From NCBI GenBank assembly GCA_949357655.1, contig CASHTG010000003.1, positions 1,302,001 to 1,366,000 on the forward strand: DNA of 64,000 bases, written 5' to 3'. The stretch's first letter is position 1. The number at the start of each line of letters is the position of its first letter. The translations under genes and the position numbers were made by a program. The notes beneath the pieces were generated by a model that saw nothing but the letters and a program-made list of their open reading frames with translations, did not search any database and had not been told where the DNA came from. Positions 20,933-34,216 of this stretch are shown piece after piece. The DNA comes from Parascedosporium putredinis (lineage: Eukaryota; Ascomycota; Sordariomycetes; Microascales; Microascaceae).

Positions 20933-22623
20933 ATGGAATCCGCTGAGCTAGTCGCCCGTGCCTGGGCTCCTGGAACGGATTTCCCAGATCCGATCCAGGT
21001 CGATGGGCTTTATCACGTCGGTCTATCGATTATCTGCATTCTCTGGACTCTTGCGTTCATCATTGTCTCTCTCCGTATATGGGGGCGATGGGGAGCAAAG
21101 CAACTAGGCGTCGGTAAGTGGTCGGCTACCTTCCTGAGATATATGAGTTATCCCCGAGAGTGTTAATGTGTGGGCTAACGCGGTATGGCCTGCAGATGAT
21201 GCCCTTATTCTGGCTGCTATGGTAGGTTGATAAACATCTCGGAACGGCGAGGGTGACTAACTTACTGACGCTGTTCTCTTATCTAGGCGGTAAATACCGG
21301 CTGGTTTTATACGTTGATTATGTGTAAGTGAAAAGAAAAGTGGTACTGTCCTGTATTTCTCCTCTCGCCACTCTTGACTCTGGGCGGCCTGTCAGCCCCG
21401 TGCCAAGATACGAGCCAAACCCAGGGCAGAGGGTCGGAGGACAAATGGGACGAGACTGCGCGCATGGCGCCAAGCGCGTAAAGAGTGCGGCCACTGAGGC
21501 ACGAGAAACTGCTACTAACATGGGCATCATGGTGACAGACGTCAAGACGAAATATGTGGGAATTCACTATTGGAATGTGCCGACCCTTACGCACGAGCAA
21601 CAAGTGGCCGCCAAGCTATACGAGTGGCTCATTATCCTGCTGTACCACCCCGTGTTGGGCTTCGTCAAGGCTTCGGTCTTGTGCTTCGACCAAAAGTTCA
21701 CGGGTATCAAGAAGTCGATGCGCTACACCGTCTACGCCCTCCAGGCCGTCAATGCCGGGTGCATGATTTCCATCTTCAGCGTTACTCTCTTCCAATGCAC
21801 GCCCATCTCGCGCAACTGGGATCCTACGTTTAAGCGAAACTGCATCGACAACATATCCTTCAATTACGCATACAACGCCATCGTCATCGTGACTGACATT
21901 GCCGTGTTGGCTGTGCCTTTTGGGCTTTCCTTGGTCTGCAGATGCCCATTCGCCTCAAGATTGCTCTGCTCAGCGTGTTCGCGCTTGGAATTATGTAAGT
22001 CGTGGCTGACTGGCCCTGGTCGTTTTCTGTGCAGGGCGGGGGTGTCCCCTGTGTTCGATACTTGCTTCTGACATCTTGGCGCGATCGATAGTGTCACCGT
22101 GATCTCTTGCGTGCGTTTAATTCTACTCGTCAACTGGTTCAACCAATTCTACAAGGGCCTCGGCGGCAAGGATCTCTACTACTCTGTGGGGTGGGCGATC
22201 TCGCCGATTGAAAGCAACCTTGCGATTATCGCCGCGTCGATGCCCGCGCTCTGGCCGCTGTTCCGACGATGGTTCCCCAACTTCTTCTCGGCGCTGAGCA
22301 CCTCATACCCGGCCGCCTCTCACCCCACCACCGGCAACCGCGTGACGGCTTTCCGCTCGCAGCTCAGCCGGCCCCAGGGCGCGACGCAGATCGACGACGA
22401 TGCGAATGACGCGTTCATGATGAAGTCAATGCACACCAAGGTGCACGCGGATGGGCGACCGACGACACCGACGGGTTCGCAGGATGGTATTATGGATTAC
22501 AAAAACGGTATTATGCGAACGACGAATGTGGAGGTGGAGTATGAGACCAGCTCAAAGGGCGAGAGGGAGTATTCGGACGATAGAGACGAGTACGTCAGGA
22601 AGAAGGTCGTATACGCCGTCTAA
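20933..22623 (+). CDS. Fungal rhodopsin-domain (SAT4-like) integral membrane protein, one frameshift
   Basis: A seven-helix membrane protein of the fungal rhodopsin-like family, about 410 residues. Exons are 20933-21113, 21196-21221, 21287-21323, 21539-21994 and 22092-22623; exons of 26 and 37 nt make the gene easy to miss. Family motifs in order are the first helix VGLSIICILWTLAFIIVSLR, DDALILAAM, the extracellular loop near GIHYWNV, the pair CTPISRNWD.. and NCID (conserved disulfide), and the cytoplasmic end of the helix ISCVRLILL. The tail after about residue 300 is hydrophilic and probably cytoplasmic. The frame slips at 21918-21921: restoring one T gives VPFWAFLGLQMPIRLK, the expected helix 6 entry, and a whole number of codons. 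These proteins are common in Pezizomycotina and mostly of unknown ligand. Confidence 0.8.
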
Positions 22624-24581
22624 GTGATCAATTGAAACTACACGCTGGAGAAAAAGCCTAAATAAAGTATGTTGGAGGGGCGGGGCATGTAAAAACAGCT
22701 AGCCAGGACCTGGCGTCATTTCAATTCAATGGGTGCGTGCCGTTGGTGTTGAAACGCGATTAGAACGCTTGTCAGCTTTAAGGGAGGAAACCTCCGTCGC
22801 GCTTACAAGCTTTATAGATGTAGCAATGTGTGTTTTCCCTTCTATTCAAATCATCCCGAGGGTACATCAATATCTTTATATACCTGTTCATTCGTCTTGG
22901 GCTTTGATGTCGGTCGTAGCAAAGAGTCATTGAACATCAAATTCGACAATCAACTCAACTTTTTCTGCACAGACATTGACGCAGGCACAGACTTGGACGC
23001 GGGCACAGACTTGCTCTTAGTGGGCATTCGGAAGAAGCGGACCTCTAAGGGCACTAACGGGCCTTTGGATTTTAGCGCTCGTTCGCCATTCGGTATGTCT
23101 TAGTCAATACACCATAGAGAGAAAGGATCTGTGAGGAATAGCGTGCACCAAGACGAGTCAATGTGGCAGGTACTGACATTACGAAGTATTTCGGTCCTCG
23201 ATCCATCCACCCATTGGGGAAGTGAGGAGGGTTACGTCTTGTCCTGGTCGCCATGTGGCTGTCGAAGAACGTGTCCGGTCACACGGCCGCCAAGAACACT
23301 CCATTCGATCGACCTGCCATCGGCAATTCGTGCAGACTGCAAGCTGGCCCCCAACCCAGGGAACCGGGAACAGGAGCCATGGCTTTCGATACGCATCTAT
23401 ACCGAAGCACACGTGGGCACAGCCTCTCCCTTTCGTTCTCGATCGTTTCGTTCTCAATATTGCCTCGAATCACCCCCTGCTTCAGCATTGCTCCTATTGC
23501 GACAGAATGAGGTGCCGTGAAGAAGACAATTTAAACGGGCGTTGCAGGTTCTTCTCCAGTGCAACTGAAGTGTCCTGAAGCGTCGCGGACCCCAGCAATG
23601 CAACGGGGGTGAAGGGGGCAGAGGGTAGAGATGTGTATTGCTTGTATTACTTGTATTATTGTTATTAATTCTTCCTCCCTCGGGTGCCCTCAGTTGCCTC
23701 TGGCCCCTGGGGCCACGCATTGTGAAGGATGTGGTCCCTTGTCCTGGTTGCACGCGAGGATTGCGCGCCAATGCACGTAGAACGGTGGGATTTGGGAGGG
23801 TGGCGTGGAACCTGGACACCTACTCAGTAATTGACCCTGCTGTATCCACCTCCTGCTAGCTATCGGGGAACAGCTCGATCAATACAAGCGAGAAAAAAAT
23901 TAGGACGAAAAACCTTGGCCCTTGGACTTGGCCCTTGGACTTGGAGTCGAACTCTCTCGCTCGACATGACACCAAACGCCAGTTGACCCCCAATCCTTGA
24001 TACCACCCCGCTGCTCATGCCACGGAGAAGACGGGCCCACAGCTAATAAAATGGGTTTAGCTGCGCCGGCCCAGTCCTGCCCCAACGACGGGGGCACCTT
24101 ATTCGCCAGTTTCGGAGGAGGTGACGGAAACGGGTAAAGAAGGAAGAAAGGAGAAAAATTATTGTTATTACTGGCAAGATCGACCTGCCACTCCTTCTAT
24201 TAGCACCCTCGCCTGCGTTCGGACCTGGGCTCCACCTCTTGAACTTGAACGGGGCCCCGAGAGGGTTAGTCCACTGGCTGCTGTTGAGCTCCGCACGTCG
24301 ACAACGCTAAAATGAGTTCTGTCCGTGAAATTTGTACACTTTGGAAGTGAGTTTGCTCCTTGTTTTGCACTCCTTCCTATAATCCCCCAGGCCCAACAAG
24401 GCTTGGTGTGTCGTTCCTCCGCCTGCCCTCCTCTCGTACAAGGCAAGGAGAAAGGGGAATATAAATGAGTTGATGAATCCGTCATTTGATATCCCCTGCC
24501 ATTTCAAATCCCCACAACAATACCACCTTATAGTGGCACTCCACGTGGGCGAGTACCATCGGTCCCCTTCCTGAACCGTTG
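22624..24581. other. Intergenic, no gene supported
   Basis: Two kilobases between the rhodopsin-domain gene's 3' end and the GMC oxidoreductase promoter. An AATAAA-like sequence near 22661 may mark the first gene's polyadenylation. Remaining frames are short and overlap on both strands. Confidence 0.4.
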
Positions 24582-24588
24582 TATAAAA
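24582..24588 (+). promoter_or_regulatory. TATA box of the GMC oxidoreductase gene
   Basis: TATAAAA lies 233 bases upstream of the ATG at 24815, followed by a pyrimidine-rich leader. Confidence 0.5.
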
Positions 24589-24814
24589 GTGTCGCGATCA
24601 TCCCGCCTCTCTTCTCACTCTTCCTACCTTCTTCTCCAGGAGCAGTGTATTCGGCAGAAAAGAATATTTTTCTTCTTTGCAGCTTTCCCCTTGTTCTTCC
24701 TTTTCCCCTTCCTCGAGTTGGGTAGTCACTCCTTTTACCCCCACATACTAAATCAACAAAACCCAAAGAAACCACTTACGCTCCTTAACTTCAGTACATT
24801 ATAATCCCTTCACA

Positions 24815-27124
24815 ATGCGTCTTCTTACAGCATTTTCCGCGGGCTCTGCCGTCCTTGGCCTCGTTGAGGCCCTTCCCCGTATCTCCAACTTTTCCAGGCG
24901 ACAGGCTGCCGAGCTTCGCGCCGAATATGACTTCGTCATTATCGGTGGTGGTACCGCCGGCTTGACCGTCGCCGATCGTCTCTCTGCCGCTTTGCCCCAC
25001 CGTAAGTCCTCTCCGTTTTCAGGCAAACGGACCCGCTTGGCCACCAACACCAGCTCCGTTTTGTTTCTCATCTCTTTTTTTTCTTCGTTTCTTTACTGTT
25101 GCTGTATCGCTAACCAGAACAACGAAACCAAATAGGTACCGTCCTCGTTATTGAGCATGGAAAGGTTGAAGGCACTGTGGGCTACTTCGATCCCGCCGAT
25201 GATGGCAAAGGTGCTACTCGTCTCGTGATCAGCTCCTCCCGTCGAGAGCGTTAACAACCGCTCTGCGGTTGTTATCCTCGGCATGACGGTTGGCGGAGGT
25301 TCCGCTGTCAACGGTCAGTTCTTCGACCGTGGCTCTAGGCTCGACTACGATGAGTGGGCGCGTCTGGGCAACACCGGCTGGGACTGGAAGAACCTTTTCC
25401 CTATTTCCAAAGGTAAGTGTGGTCTATCAAACGGACGTCCGGACCCTCTCACTGGCCGCAAGACATCGTTCGCTGACGATAGCCGATAGAGCTCCTTCTT
25501 GACCGAGCCCAGCGCCGACCTTGTCGCTCAGTACGGTTACACCTGGGACTCCTCCAACTACGGTGGCGATTCCATCCAGGTCTCCTTCCCTCCCTTCCAG
25601 TGGCCTATTCAGAGTGAGTTTAGCACCTTTCATTCGCCGCCTCCTGTGTTTATTTCACCTACGCACGCAAATACTAACAGAAAATCTGCTTCATAGAGGT
25701 CAGCTGGGACGCCTGGGTCGAGTTTGGTCTCGACACCCCCAAGGACTGCGCCAACGGTGACAAGCATGGTGTTTGCTGGGTCCCTACTGCCCAGAACTCG
25801 GAGACGGTACAGCGTTCGCATGCCGGTATTGGCCACTACACCAACATCGCCGCGGCTCGCCCCAACCTCGACCTTTTGCCCGAGCACAAGGTCACCCGCC
25901 TTGTGATCGACAAGTCTCAAAAGGTTCCCGCCATCGAGTACCGCCCCGTCGCCGGCGGTGACGTCAAGACGATCCGTCCCAAGCGGGAGGTTATTCTCTC
26001 CGCCGGTGCCATCCACACCCCCAGATTCTCCAGCGCAGCGGTGTTGCCTCTGCCTCGTACCTCAAGTCCGTCGGAATCAAGGTTGTCGAGGACCTCCCTG
26101 GTGTGGGCCAGAACTTCCAGGACCACTGTGGACCCCCAATCACCTTCAGCTGTAAGTTCCACTCCCTCCACCGTTTACCGCTTAGCCGCCCTCCGCAAAG
26201 AGCTCAGCTAATCCTGTCCTACGCTTTTAAGACGATGCCCCCAGCCCAAGTGAGGCCGACATCACCAACAACGCCACCTACGCTGCCGAGTCTGTGGCAC
26301 AGTTCCGTGAGCGTCCCGCCCGCGGCCCTTACACTCGCCATGGGCAACAGCGCCGCCTACGTCTCGCTTCCCAAGATCACCTCGCAGTACAAGAACATCG
26401 TCGCCAACATTCGCAAGCAGATTAGGGACCGCTCTGCTCTTCAGTACTTGCCCGCCGGTGCCGCCAAGGAGGTGCAGGCTGGTTACCTGGCCCAGCTCGA
26501 GGTCATTGCCCAAGCCCTTGAGAACCCTGAGCACCCTATCCTCGAGGCTCCCTTCGCCACCGGCCCTGGCACTGCCTTCCTCTTGAAGCCTCTGAGCCGC
26601 GGTACTGTTCTTCTCAACCCCGAAGACCATGATGCCACCCCTATCGTCAACTACCGCACTGCCGCCAACCCCATCGACCTCGACATCATGGTCACGTACG
26701 TCGACTACTTCCGTCGTCTCTACGCCACCGATGCCTGGAAGGCCCTCAACCCTGTCGAGGTTGCCCCTGGTGCCGGCGTTACCGATAACGCTGCCATCGC
26801 GGAGTACATCAAGAACAGCATCATCCAGTCCCTCATGCACCCTTGCTGCACCGCCGCTATGCTCCCGAGGGCGAAGGGTGGCGTCGTGGACACCAAGCTG
26901 TCCGTGTACGGTGTTTCTAACCTCCGTATTGCCGACCTTTCCATCATCCCCACCCTTCCTGCTGGCCACACCACCACTACTGCCTACGCAGTCGGTGAGA
27001 AGGTAAGAAACGTCACCCCCACCCTCCCCAGATCTCACACAATGACTAGTATACTTTTGCTAACGTCACGCTGCAGGCCGCCGATCTCCTCATCACCCGC
27101 TGGAAGAAGGACTGCAAGGCGTAA
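24815..27124 (+). CDS. Secreted GMC oxidoreductase (AA3-type), multiple frame breaks
   Basis: This is an FAD-dependent glucose-methanol-choline oxidoreductase of about 620 residues with signal peptide MRLLTAFSAGSAVLGLVEA. Exons are 24815-25001, 25136-25412, 25490-25613, 25697-26151, 26232-27002 and 27077-27124. Visible motifs are the FAD-binding FVIIGGGTAGLTVADRL, MTVGGGSAVNGQFFDRGS, the second GMC signature HTPQILQRSGVAS (after repair), GPYTLAMGNSAAY (after repair), the catalytic His in MHPCCTAAMLP and the partner His in PAGHTTTTAYAV. The HPCCTA form resembles versicolorin B synthase, patulin synthase and aryl-alcohol oxidase relatives; the substrate cannot be told. Frame breaks lie at about 25232-25241 (one base extra), 25394-25412 (two short), 26018-26022 (one short) and about 26333 (one extra or two short). 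The total with these corrections is a whole number of codons. This is the most damaged gene here, so decay is a real alternative to consensus error. Confidence 0.8.
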
Positions 27125-27740
27125 GGCTTGCCTTGCGCATAAAGGAAGGGGTCTGGCAGGAGTCGGTTGGGCGGGGTTGGGCGTTCTGTTGGTGAAAATA
27201 GAATAGTGTGATCACGCTGATATTTAATAATACCTATGTACTAAATCTACATATGCTTCGCTTCTCACCGAGGCCTTGCCAAGGCCTACACTGTATATAG
27301 AAGTACCGTGCAGTAGGCTTGTATACGATCGGAGATAGGAAGAAGAATGTAAAGACGCGATGCCGCTTTTTCATGATATGGCGCTCCCGTAGAGTCTCCG
27401 CTGACCAACAGGTCTTAAGCATAGTTTATCCCAGGGATGTAAAAAGACTTAACCTCATCTAGAGACGCCTGCGTTCCCATGAGATGTCAAGCGCGAGGTT
27501 ACTACGATCCTGGCCATCATACCGACAGAGCTTTAAACAACAAGTAGTAGGACCAAGAGAGTGAAAAGCCATTAATTTAGCAACCCTCTGCACAAGAGTA
27601 CAAGTCTTTTCTAAGCTTAGGATAGAGCATAGTTAACTAGGTAGCTACGCAGGAATTTCTTTAGCGGCGTAATTGAAGGATACAACCTAGTATTAATACT
27701 GAGCTATTTAATTTATCTTTCCCAGCCACCGACCCCAGCC
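27125..27740. other. Convergent intergenic region
   Basis: This lies between the 3' ends of the GMC oxidoreductase and the secreted amidase. It is AT-rich, with no credible frame. Confidence 0.5.
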
Positions 27741-29640
27741 TTATTTTGAGTAATCCACAGGGATGTTCCTAGCCCACCATTCGATAAACCTGGGCGTTTC
27801 ACGACCTCGAATTAGATCGTCGATAGCGCTGCCATACTTGATCAACGTAGGTTCGCTCCACGCCGTTCCAATCAAAGAGATGCCCACAGGTACGCTGTGT
27901 GCGTTGTGCCCAACTGGCATAGTGACCATGGGATAGCCTGCAATAGCAGGCATATTGGTTGCGCCTCCAGCCGAGGGTACGAGCAGAGCATCAATCTTGA
28001 TGGTTGTACCATTGTCGGACGTATAAGACAGAGCAGCGTCAATGCCTTCTTCCCGAGATATAGTGTTGAGATAGGCCTCGTTCTCCCAGTACGATGAGTT
28101 CATCTCACCCTTGGTCGCCGCGCTTGACAGAAAGCCGTCTTGACCAGACTTGAAGCCTGCCAGCGTTCCAGGGATACCACCCTCGATGGAATTGTACTCG
28201 TAGTTGTACGCGATAATGTCTTCAATGGATCGGATATTTGTATTCTCCAGTTCCGCTAGATAGTCACGGATGTTGTTGTAGAAGTCGACATCAACTCGGT
28301 AGTCCACGGTCAAGAGCGGTGAAGGCCCGGTGGACCATGACCACCCTGACGGAGACAATACCTCCTTGTACCGCGGGAACTCGGTGCCGTTGATGATGGT
28401 CGCACCCGCAGCCTTGAGCTTGTCGACAACCGCAAGAAGTTGGACCATATCACCGATGTTGGCGGTTTGGTTCCAAACAGAGTTCCAGGGAAGACCAAAC
28501 ACAGCGCCTTTGAGTGCACCTTTATCGGCCATGTATTGAACGTAGTTCCCGTCTTGTGGCCCTTCCTGGATCATAGTATAGTTGTCCCTGGGATCGATCC
28601 CCGCGATGGCCTCGAGAGCATAGATGGCATCTTTGAAAGTTCGCCCGAAGGAGCCTACGGTATCTTGGTGCACAGATTCGGGGAGAACACCCGCGCGTGA
28701 GGTTAATCCCACAGTAGGCTTGAAACCCACAACGCTAGCCCTTCTTGCGGGGCCAATAACGCTACCATCAGTTTCTGTGCCGTAAGAAATGGCGACCATG
28801 TTTGCGGCGACTGCCTGTGCAGGGCCGGAGGAGGAGCCACCCGGGGCGGTAGAAAGGTTATACGCATTTCTCGATTGGCCACCACGCGCCGCGTAGCCGG
28901 AAGACTTTGAGGAGGAGCGCATGGATGCCCACTCATCAAGCGTACCCTTCCCGATAAGGACAGCTCCCTTTCGCGCAGAAGCTTGACAACGTGTGCATCA
29001 CGGGGCACAACGGAACCCAGCAAAGCGTATGACCCTGCTGTAGTTTCCATTTTATCCTTGGTAGCAATGTTGTCTTTGACCAGGACTGGGATACCGTGTA
29101 GTGGGCCACGGATAGTCCCGGCAGCCCTTTCGGCATCTGCTCGATCCGCAATGAGGAGTGCATCCGGGTTAAACTCTAGGACCGAGCTTAAAAACATGTG
29201 AGCCTCTCGACTTATCTTGCTCTCCATGATGTTGGGTTTTACGCGCTGAGGAATAGGAGTGCACTTACTTGACATATTCATTGACCTGGAATATCCGACT
29301 AAGATAGCATAGGGTCAGCTGGCGCGAGGTTAATGTTCCGCTTGCCATCCAGCTTTGCATTTCATCAATGGTGGCCTCTTCGAGGGGTAATCCGTAGCAC
29401 TCTGCCATCGGAAATGGAGTCTTTGACCCGCCACAGCTACCCCCGTCGACTTCCTCAGTTGTCCCGTTTGGATTGACCCAAGCATGGGAGGTTTGGGGGA
29501 AGTAGTAGGCATCTGAGGAGGGTTGCGGAGTGTCAAGCTCTTGTAGGGAGCAACTGGGGGTTCCGTCTCACGTTGAACCCTTGGGCAGAGTGGAGGGTGG
29601 ACAGGGCAACAAGGCCAATGGAGATAAGCGTGCGCATCAT
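27741..29640 (-). CDS. Secreted amidase-signature hydrolase, frame breaks
   Basis: This is an amidase signature family enzyme hydrolysing a C-N bond. The Ser-cisSer-Lys triad is visible: Lys in GIPVLVKDNIAT, cis-Ser in APGGSSSGPA, nucleophile Ser in GTETDGSVIGPA. Exons are 29640-29269 and 29186-27741, with intron 29268-29187. The start MMRTLISIGLVALSTLHSAQG is a signal peptide, so the enzyme is probably exported, unlike cytosolic acetamidase. The N-terminal region contains TSRQLTLCYLSRI, the usual helix before the catalytic core. The frame slips at 28969-28971: adding one A to the minus-strand run gives REKGAVLIGKGTLDEWASM, a hallmark of the family. A second shift is needed around 29560-29575, between the signal peptide and the core. 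The corrected length is about 605 residues. Substrate unknown. Confidence 0.8.
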
Positions 29641-31990
29641 GGCAGCAGTGTTTACTTTGCAAAGAGAGTTCCACGTCTAACAGTTGAGTGCCGCACGAAA
29701 CCTTTTGAGATTCTGCTGCTTTGTGCTACTTATAAGTTACAGTTCCCGGACTTTCCCACACCTCGATTGTGACTTTTCTGGTGCCGATTGTCCTAACCGG
29801 AGGCTTTGCCCCGGAGTATGGGAAGCTTGAGGGGCGGTCGAAGTCTTATCGCGAAATTATCTTGGCCATATTCGGGAGGCCAAGGCGCCAAAGGATTTTA
29901 TTGCTGATAGGCAGTCAAGCTCTGGCAGCGACTTTGGCAGTTTCTCACCTGACTCTCGAGGCGACTACATATCCGAACGGGCTTCGGGATTTGCCGACAG
30001 AGGGCAGATGGAGGCAATCCTCGCGTGATCAAGCTGATAGCCTTGACTAGACTCGAGCTAGAACGGGAAATTGCATCCCATATTTCACTAAAAATACCTC
30101 GGCGACTCATCTTCTCTCAAGTCGGTGAAGGATTGGCGGGCCCGGGAGTCCGGCAACGAAAGTGAGGGATAAAAGTGACGATAAGCCCTGGACCATGGAC
30201 CCGGGTTCACTATTTTGGACCCACCCGCCACAACCCAATCAACTTAACCAGCTTTGACAACCTGCTGATAAGGCTGTCACCAGTGGGGTTGAACTGCCAG
30301 TTAGTGGGTTGAGAAGTCAGATAGCGCTTGGTTCAAGGTTGGGGTTCTCTGAGCTCTAAGGCGGAACGGCAATAGCTCAACTTTCCCTCATGCTCGAGAG
30401 TTATACTACGACTGCGGTAAATTTGGTATGAGATACTATATTTTCCCGCAAAATGCGACATGGGCTCAGCCATCGTGTCCGTCCACCTAGTCAGCCCGTC
30501 CTTCAATAACTCTGGCGAATGAAGAGCGATCCATGGAGAGGAAGCTTATGCGTTAATACAATCGCAACCTGGTACTTAACCTCCATAGAGTTATTTTGTT
30601 TCCGCAATACTAGTCAGTTCGTGTTCAGGTAGATTAGTAACGTTTCAATCTAACTGACAAATTTATAAGCGATGCATACGCGCCGACCGGTTGACGTATT
30701 AACGTTAAGGCTCTGTCTTTCCGAAGGTCCATCATTACCTAGCTATCTAGGGTTTAGGTCATGTTGTCGAGCACCTGACCATGGAAGGTTCAACGTTCTA
30801 AGGGCAATACCTCAAGGCGGATTAAGCACACTTAGCAGCTCTAACTAACGACTCTGCATATCATTAGTATCTGACGATGTTAACCTAATAGAAAAACATG
30901 ACGCAGTTGCCAGACATATGACCACGACGACAGCTGGTGAGGCATGCAAGTTGGCCGGCGAAACGGATGTATGGACCGCAGAAGTATCTCATGAATATTC
31001 AAACTAAAGGGGCCCATATATATGACAGGTTAGGACTGATGTGACTTTGCAATCCATTTCGGGCTAGAGATATAGACATGGTGGAGTAGGTTCTGTGGTC
31101 CATCACGAGCACTCAATTGTCCAGCTCTTCTTTCCACATCCAGTGCTCGGATCACTGCGCTAGATACCCTATCAAATGAAGCTTGCCAAGAGATGGCTGT
31201 CGCCAACCAGAACACCCATCGCACGGGCTGGGCTTTCCACCCCTCCCTGAAGAAATGTGGTTGCCTAAATAAAAGCTGATACGAATTAATACGGTGATCC
31301 GTGTAATTTCAAAGAGTTGCTAGCGGATGGAGATCCCGAGAATTGTCATGTTTAGGTCCATAATGGATAATAACAGGCAGTCTATCAAAGTCATTAGCTT
31401 AATCATATTGGCATCTTCGCCCCTTCTTGCGGACTATTCTTTAGTCCTGGCTTTTTACTATAGAAAACCTACACTTGCCAATGTGCCTGTGACGCGATGA
31501 AGGTTTGCATGTTGCGACCACTGTCCGGCGTTGCCCGCTGGCCTATGTTGCTTCTCAGAGCTCCTCCCCACTCAAGGTTGTTGGTCATACAACCTCGTGC
31601 TAACGTGCTAACGTGACGCAACAACTTGCTAGCTGGATCTCGTCTTATTCCTCCACCTTCAATTTGAGCGGTTCGCCATAGATAGATCCTTGCTTCTAGG
31701 CTTTCGAAAGAGCAGGTTGGAATAGTTGGTCTTGAATTCAAGGCCCCGCAATGAAGATTTTCTCTACAAGTAAATAAATTCTCCCCAATTTAAAGTTGTA
31801 GAAGTACCGAGAGACGCGCCCAGACTACTCAGTGCGGGGTTGCGTGTCAGACGGCCTCCAGGAAGCCGATGCCCATCCTAAGTTCGGCTATATTAAGCCA
31901 CATCCGTTCACTGCATCACTTCGTTCGGCTCTTCACCCGAACATGAATGATAACCTACATACGCAGCAACATCTTATAAAATATTAAAAC
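29641..31990. other. Intergenic, no gene supported
   Basis: 2.3 kb between two divergent amidase-signature genes. It becomes AT-rich after 30400. Short frames on both strands carry no motif. Confidence 0.4.
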
Positions 31991-34216
31991 ATGTCCTCTA
32001 ATACCGAATCCTGGCAAGCGAAGGCGCAACGCAAGCGTGACCAGATTCTTCAGGGCATCCCGGAACAGTGGAGGTTGAGCCGCGCCGACCTGGACCGAGC
32101 CGCCTTGCAGAGCGACCTCACGGGCTCCTTTATTCAGAGTTTCCTGGACCAGGAAACCATTGAGATAACTTCGTTGGAAACTAATGAGATCGTCCGTTCC
32201 CTGCAGGATAGGACCTTGTCGGCACTGCAAGTGACAACGGCCTTTTGTCAGGCAGCTTCCGTTGCACACCAGATTGTGAGACCCGCGGTTTTGGCGAATA
32301 GCCCAGCAAGCGGGGCCTCTATACTAACGCTTCTAGAACCCTTGTCTGCATGAACTCTTCATCGAATACGCACTAGACCGTGCTAAGGAGCTCGATGCCT
32401 TCTTTGAAAAACACGGCAAACCGACGGGGGCACTTCACGGCCTGCCCATTAGCCTCAAGGATCAATTCCATGTTGGCGACTTTGATACAACGATGGCTTA
32501 CGTTGGGTGGATAGATGGCAAGCTCGGGATCGATAAAGAGAAAAGCCCTGTGTTCGAAAGTGATCTGGTTAAGGAGCTGAGATCACTAGGTGCAGTATTC
32601 TACTGCAAGACTGCTCTACCTCAAACTGTCCTGGTCGGTTTCCCCTACGGACACCTCAACGGCAGGAGCCAGGGTCTAACATTTATTTCACTACTAGCTT
32701 GGAGAAACAATCAACAACATCATTGGCGTCACGAAGAATCCGAGAAACACAGCCTTGTCGTGTGGGGGCTCGTCTGGCGGGGAGGGTGCCCTGCTGGCAC
32801 TTCGAGCAAGTCCAGCCGGATTTGGCACGGATATCGGTTAGTCTATCAAATCTCTTCATTTGCCAGATTCCACTTTTATTTTCCCTCTTTACAACAGTTA
32901 TTTATAGCTACATACACTAATAAGATGTTTGAAATTATCCTTGCGCTTCAGCTGGCTCCGTTCGAATCCCGGCATCGTTTTGTGGTGTTTTCGCCATCAA
33001 GCCTACCCCGGAACGACTACCATACAGGGGTTTAGCGAATACTGTATGTAACCATCATATCTCGCTTGCTGTGGCTTTTCATTATCGCTATATTAATTAT
33101 TTGGCTCGGTTATCCCCATCTCCCTAGAATCCGGGGCAGAATACTTACCGCTCTGCTGTCGGACTCATGGGCACATCTCTCCAAGGCCTTGAACTCGTGT
33201 TCCGTTCTGTGCTGTCTACGAAGCCCTGGCTCAGCGACCCAGCTGTTGTCCCGATCCCATGGCGAACCGAAGAGCTCGAAAGCATCCGCTCCCGTGTTAA
33301 TGCAAAAGGACAATCCGCTGGTCGACCCTTAAAGTTCGGGTTCTTCTGGAGGAATAGCACGCTAGAACCCCACCCTCCCGTACGTCGGGGCCTTAAGATC
33401 GTTGCAGAGGCTCTCCAGAGAGCTGGTCATATCATCGTCGACTGGAACCCGCCAGACCACAAGGTGGCTGAACACATACACGCACAATTCCTTTATGCGG
33501 ATGGCGCACACGACGTACAAGCCCATATTAGCCGGTCCGGGGAACCTATTATCCCGAATCTGAAAAGCCGCTTCGGCCTCCGAGAGCCGATGCCGCTTCT
33601 ACAATACCAAGACCTTACAATGCAGGGTCTCGACTTCGAAAATCGATATGCAGATTACTGGAATTCTACCGGCACCGAGGACGGTACGGACTAGCTGGGA
33701 TGTAGACGAAGACGAAATGCAATCATATCACTAACACTTGCTTAGGACATGCTGTCGACGCGTTCATCATGGCACCTGCGCCGCATGCAGCCGTCATTCC
33801 AGGGAAATATCTAACACCTGGTACATACTCTTCCTATCCATCTTCTTGTAGGAAAAATAAAAGATTAACTATGGCTCTTTCTGTCTAGGGTACACGGAGG
33901 TGATAAATCTGCTCAACTACAGCGCCGTAGCGCTCCCCGTCACGAGAGCGGACAAGGCTCTTGATGTCGTAGACACGGACTACATACCATCCGAAGGGCT
34001 AGACAAGAGAAACTGGGATGCATGTGAGTTCATTTGACGAGGATTCTCTATACAGAAATGCGCCGATTGGAGATTCTCACAAACAAGCTAGATGAGCCTG
34101 ATATATATCACGGCGCGCCAGTAGGCGTGCAAGTAGTGGCCAGGAAATTCGAAGAGGAGAAAGCACTTGCAATTGCCGAAGTGGTTCAGGCCGCCATCCG
34201 AGCTGCTCAGACTTAG
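31991..34216 (+). CDS. Acetamidase/general amidase (AmdS-like)
   Basis: Intact eight-exon gene: 31991-32275, 32337-32633, 32698-32836, 32952-33043, 33128-33683, 33746-33820, 33889-34023 and 34092-34216, totalling exactly 568 codons including stop. The 567-residue product matches fungal acetamidases in layout. The N-terminal region has NEIVRSLQDRTLSALQVTTA, catalytic Lys is in GLPISLKDQFHV, the glycine-serine loop is LSCGGSSGGEGALLALR with cis-Ser, and the nucleophile Ser is in GTDIAGSVRIPASFCG. The C-terminal HGAPVGVQVVARKFEEEK segment is also typical. No signal peptide, so it is cytosolic. It would release ammonia from short-chain amides for nitrogen or carbon use. The GSVRIPA serine codon lies just after an intron (32837-32951), so it is invisible without splicing. 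Confidence 0.9.
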
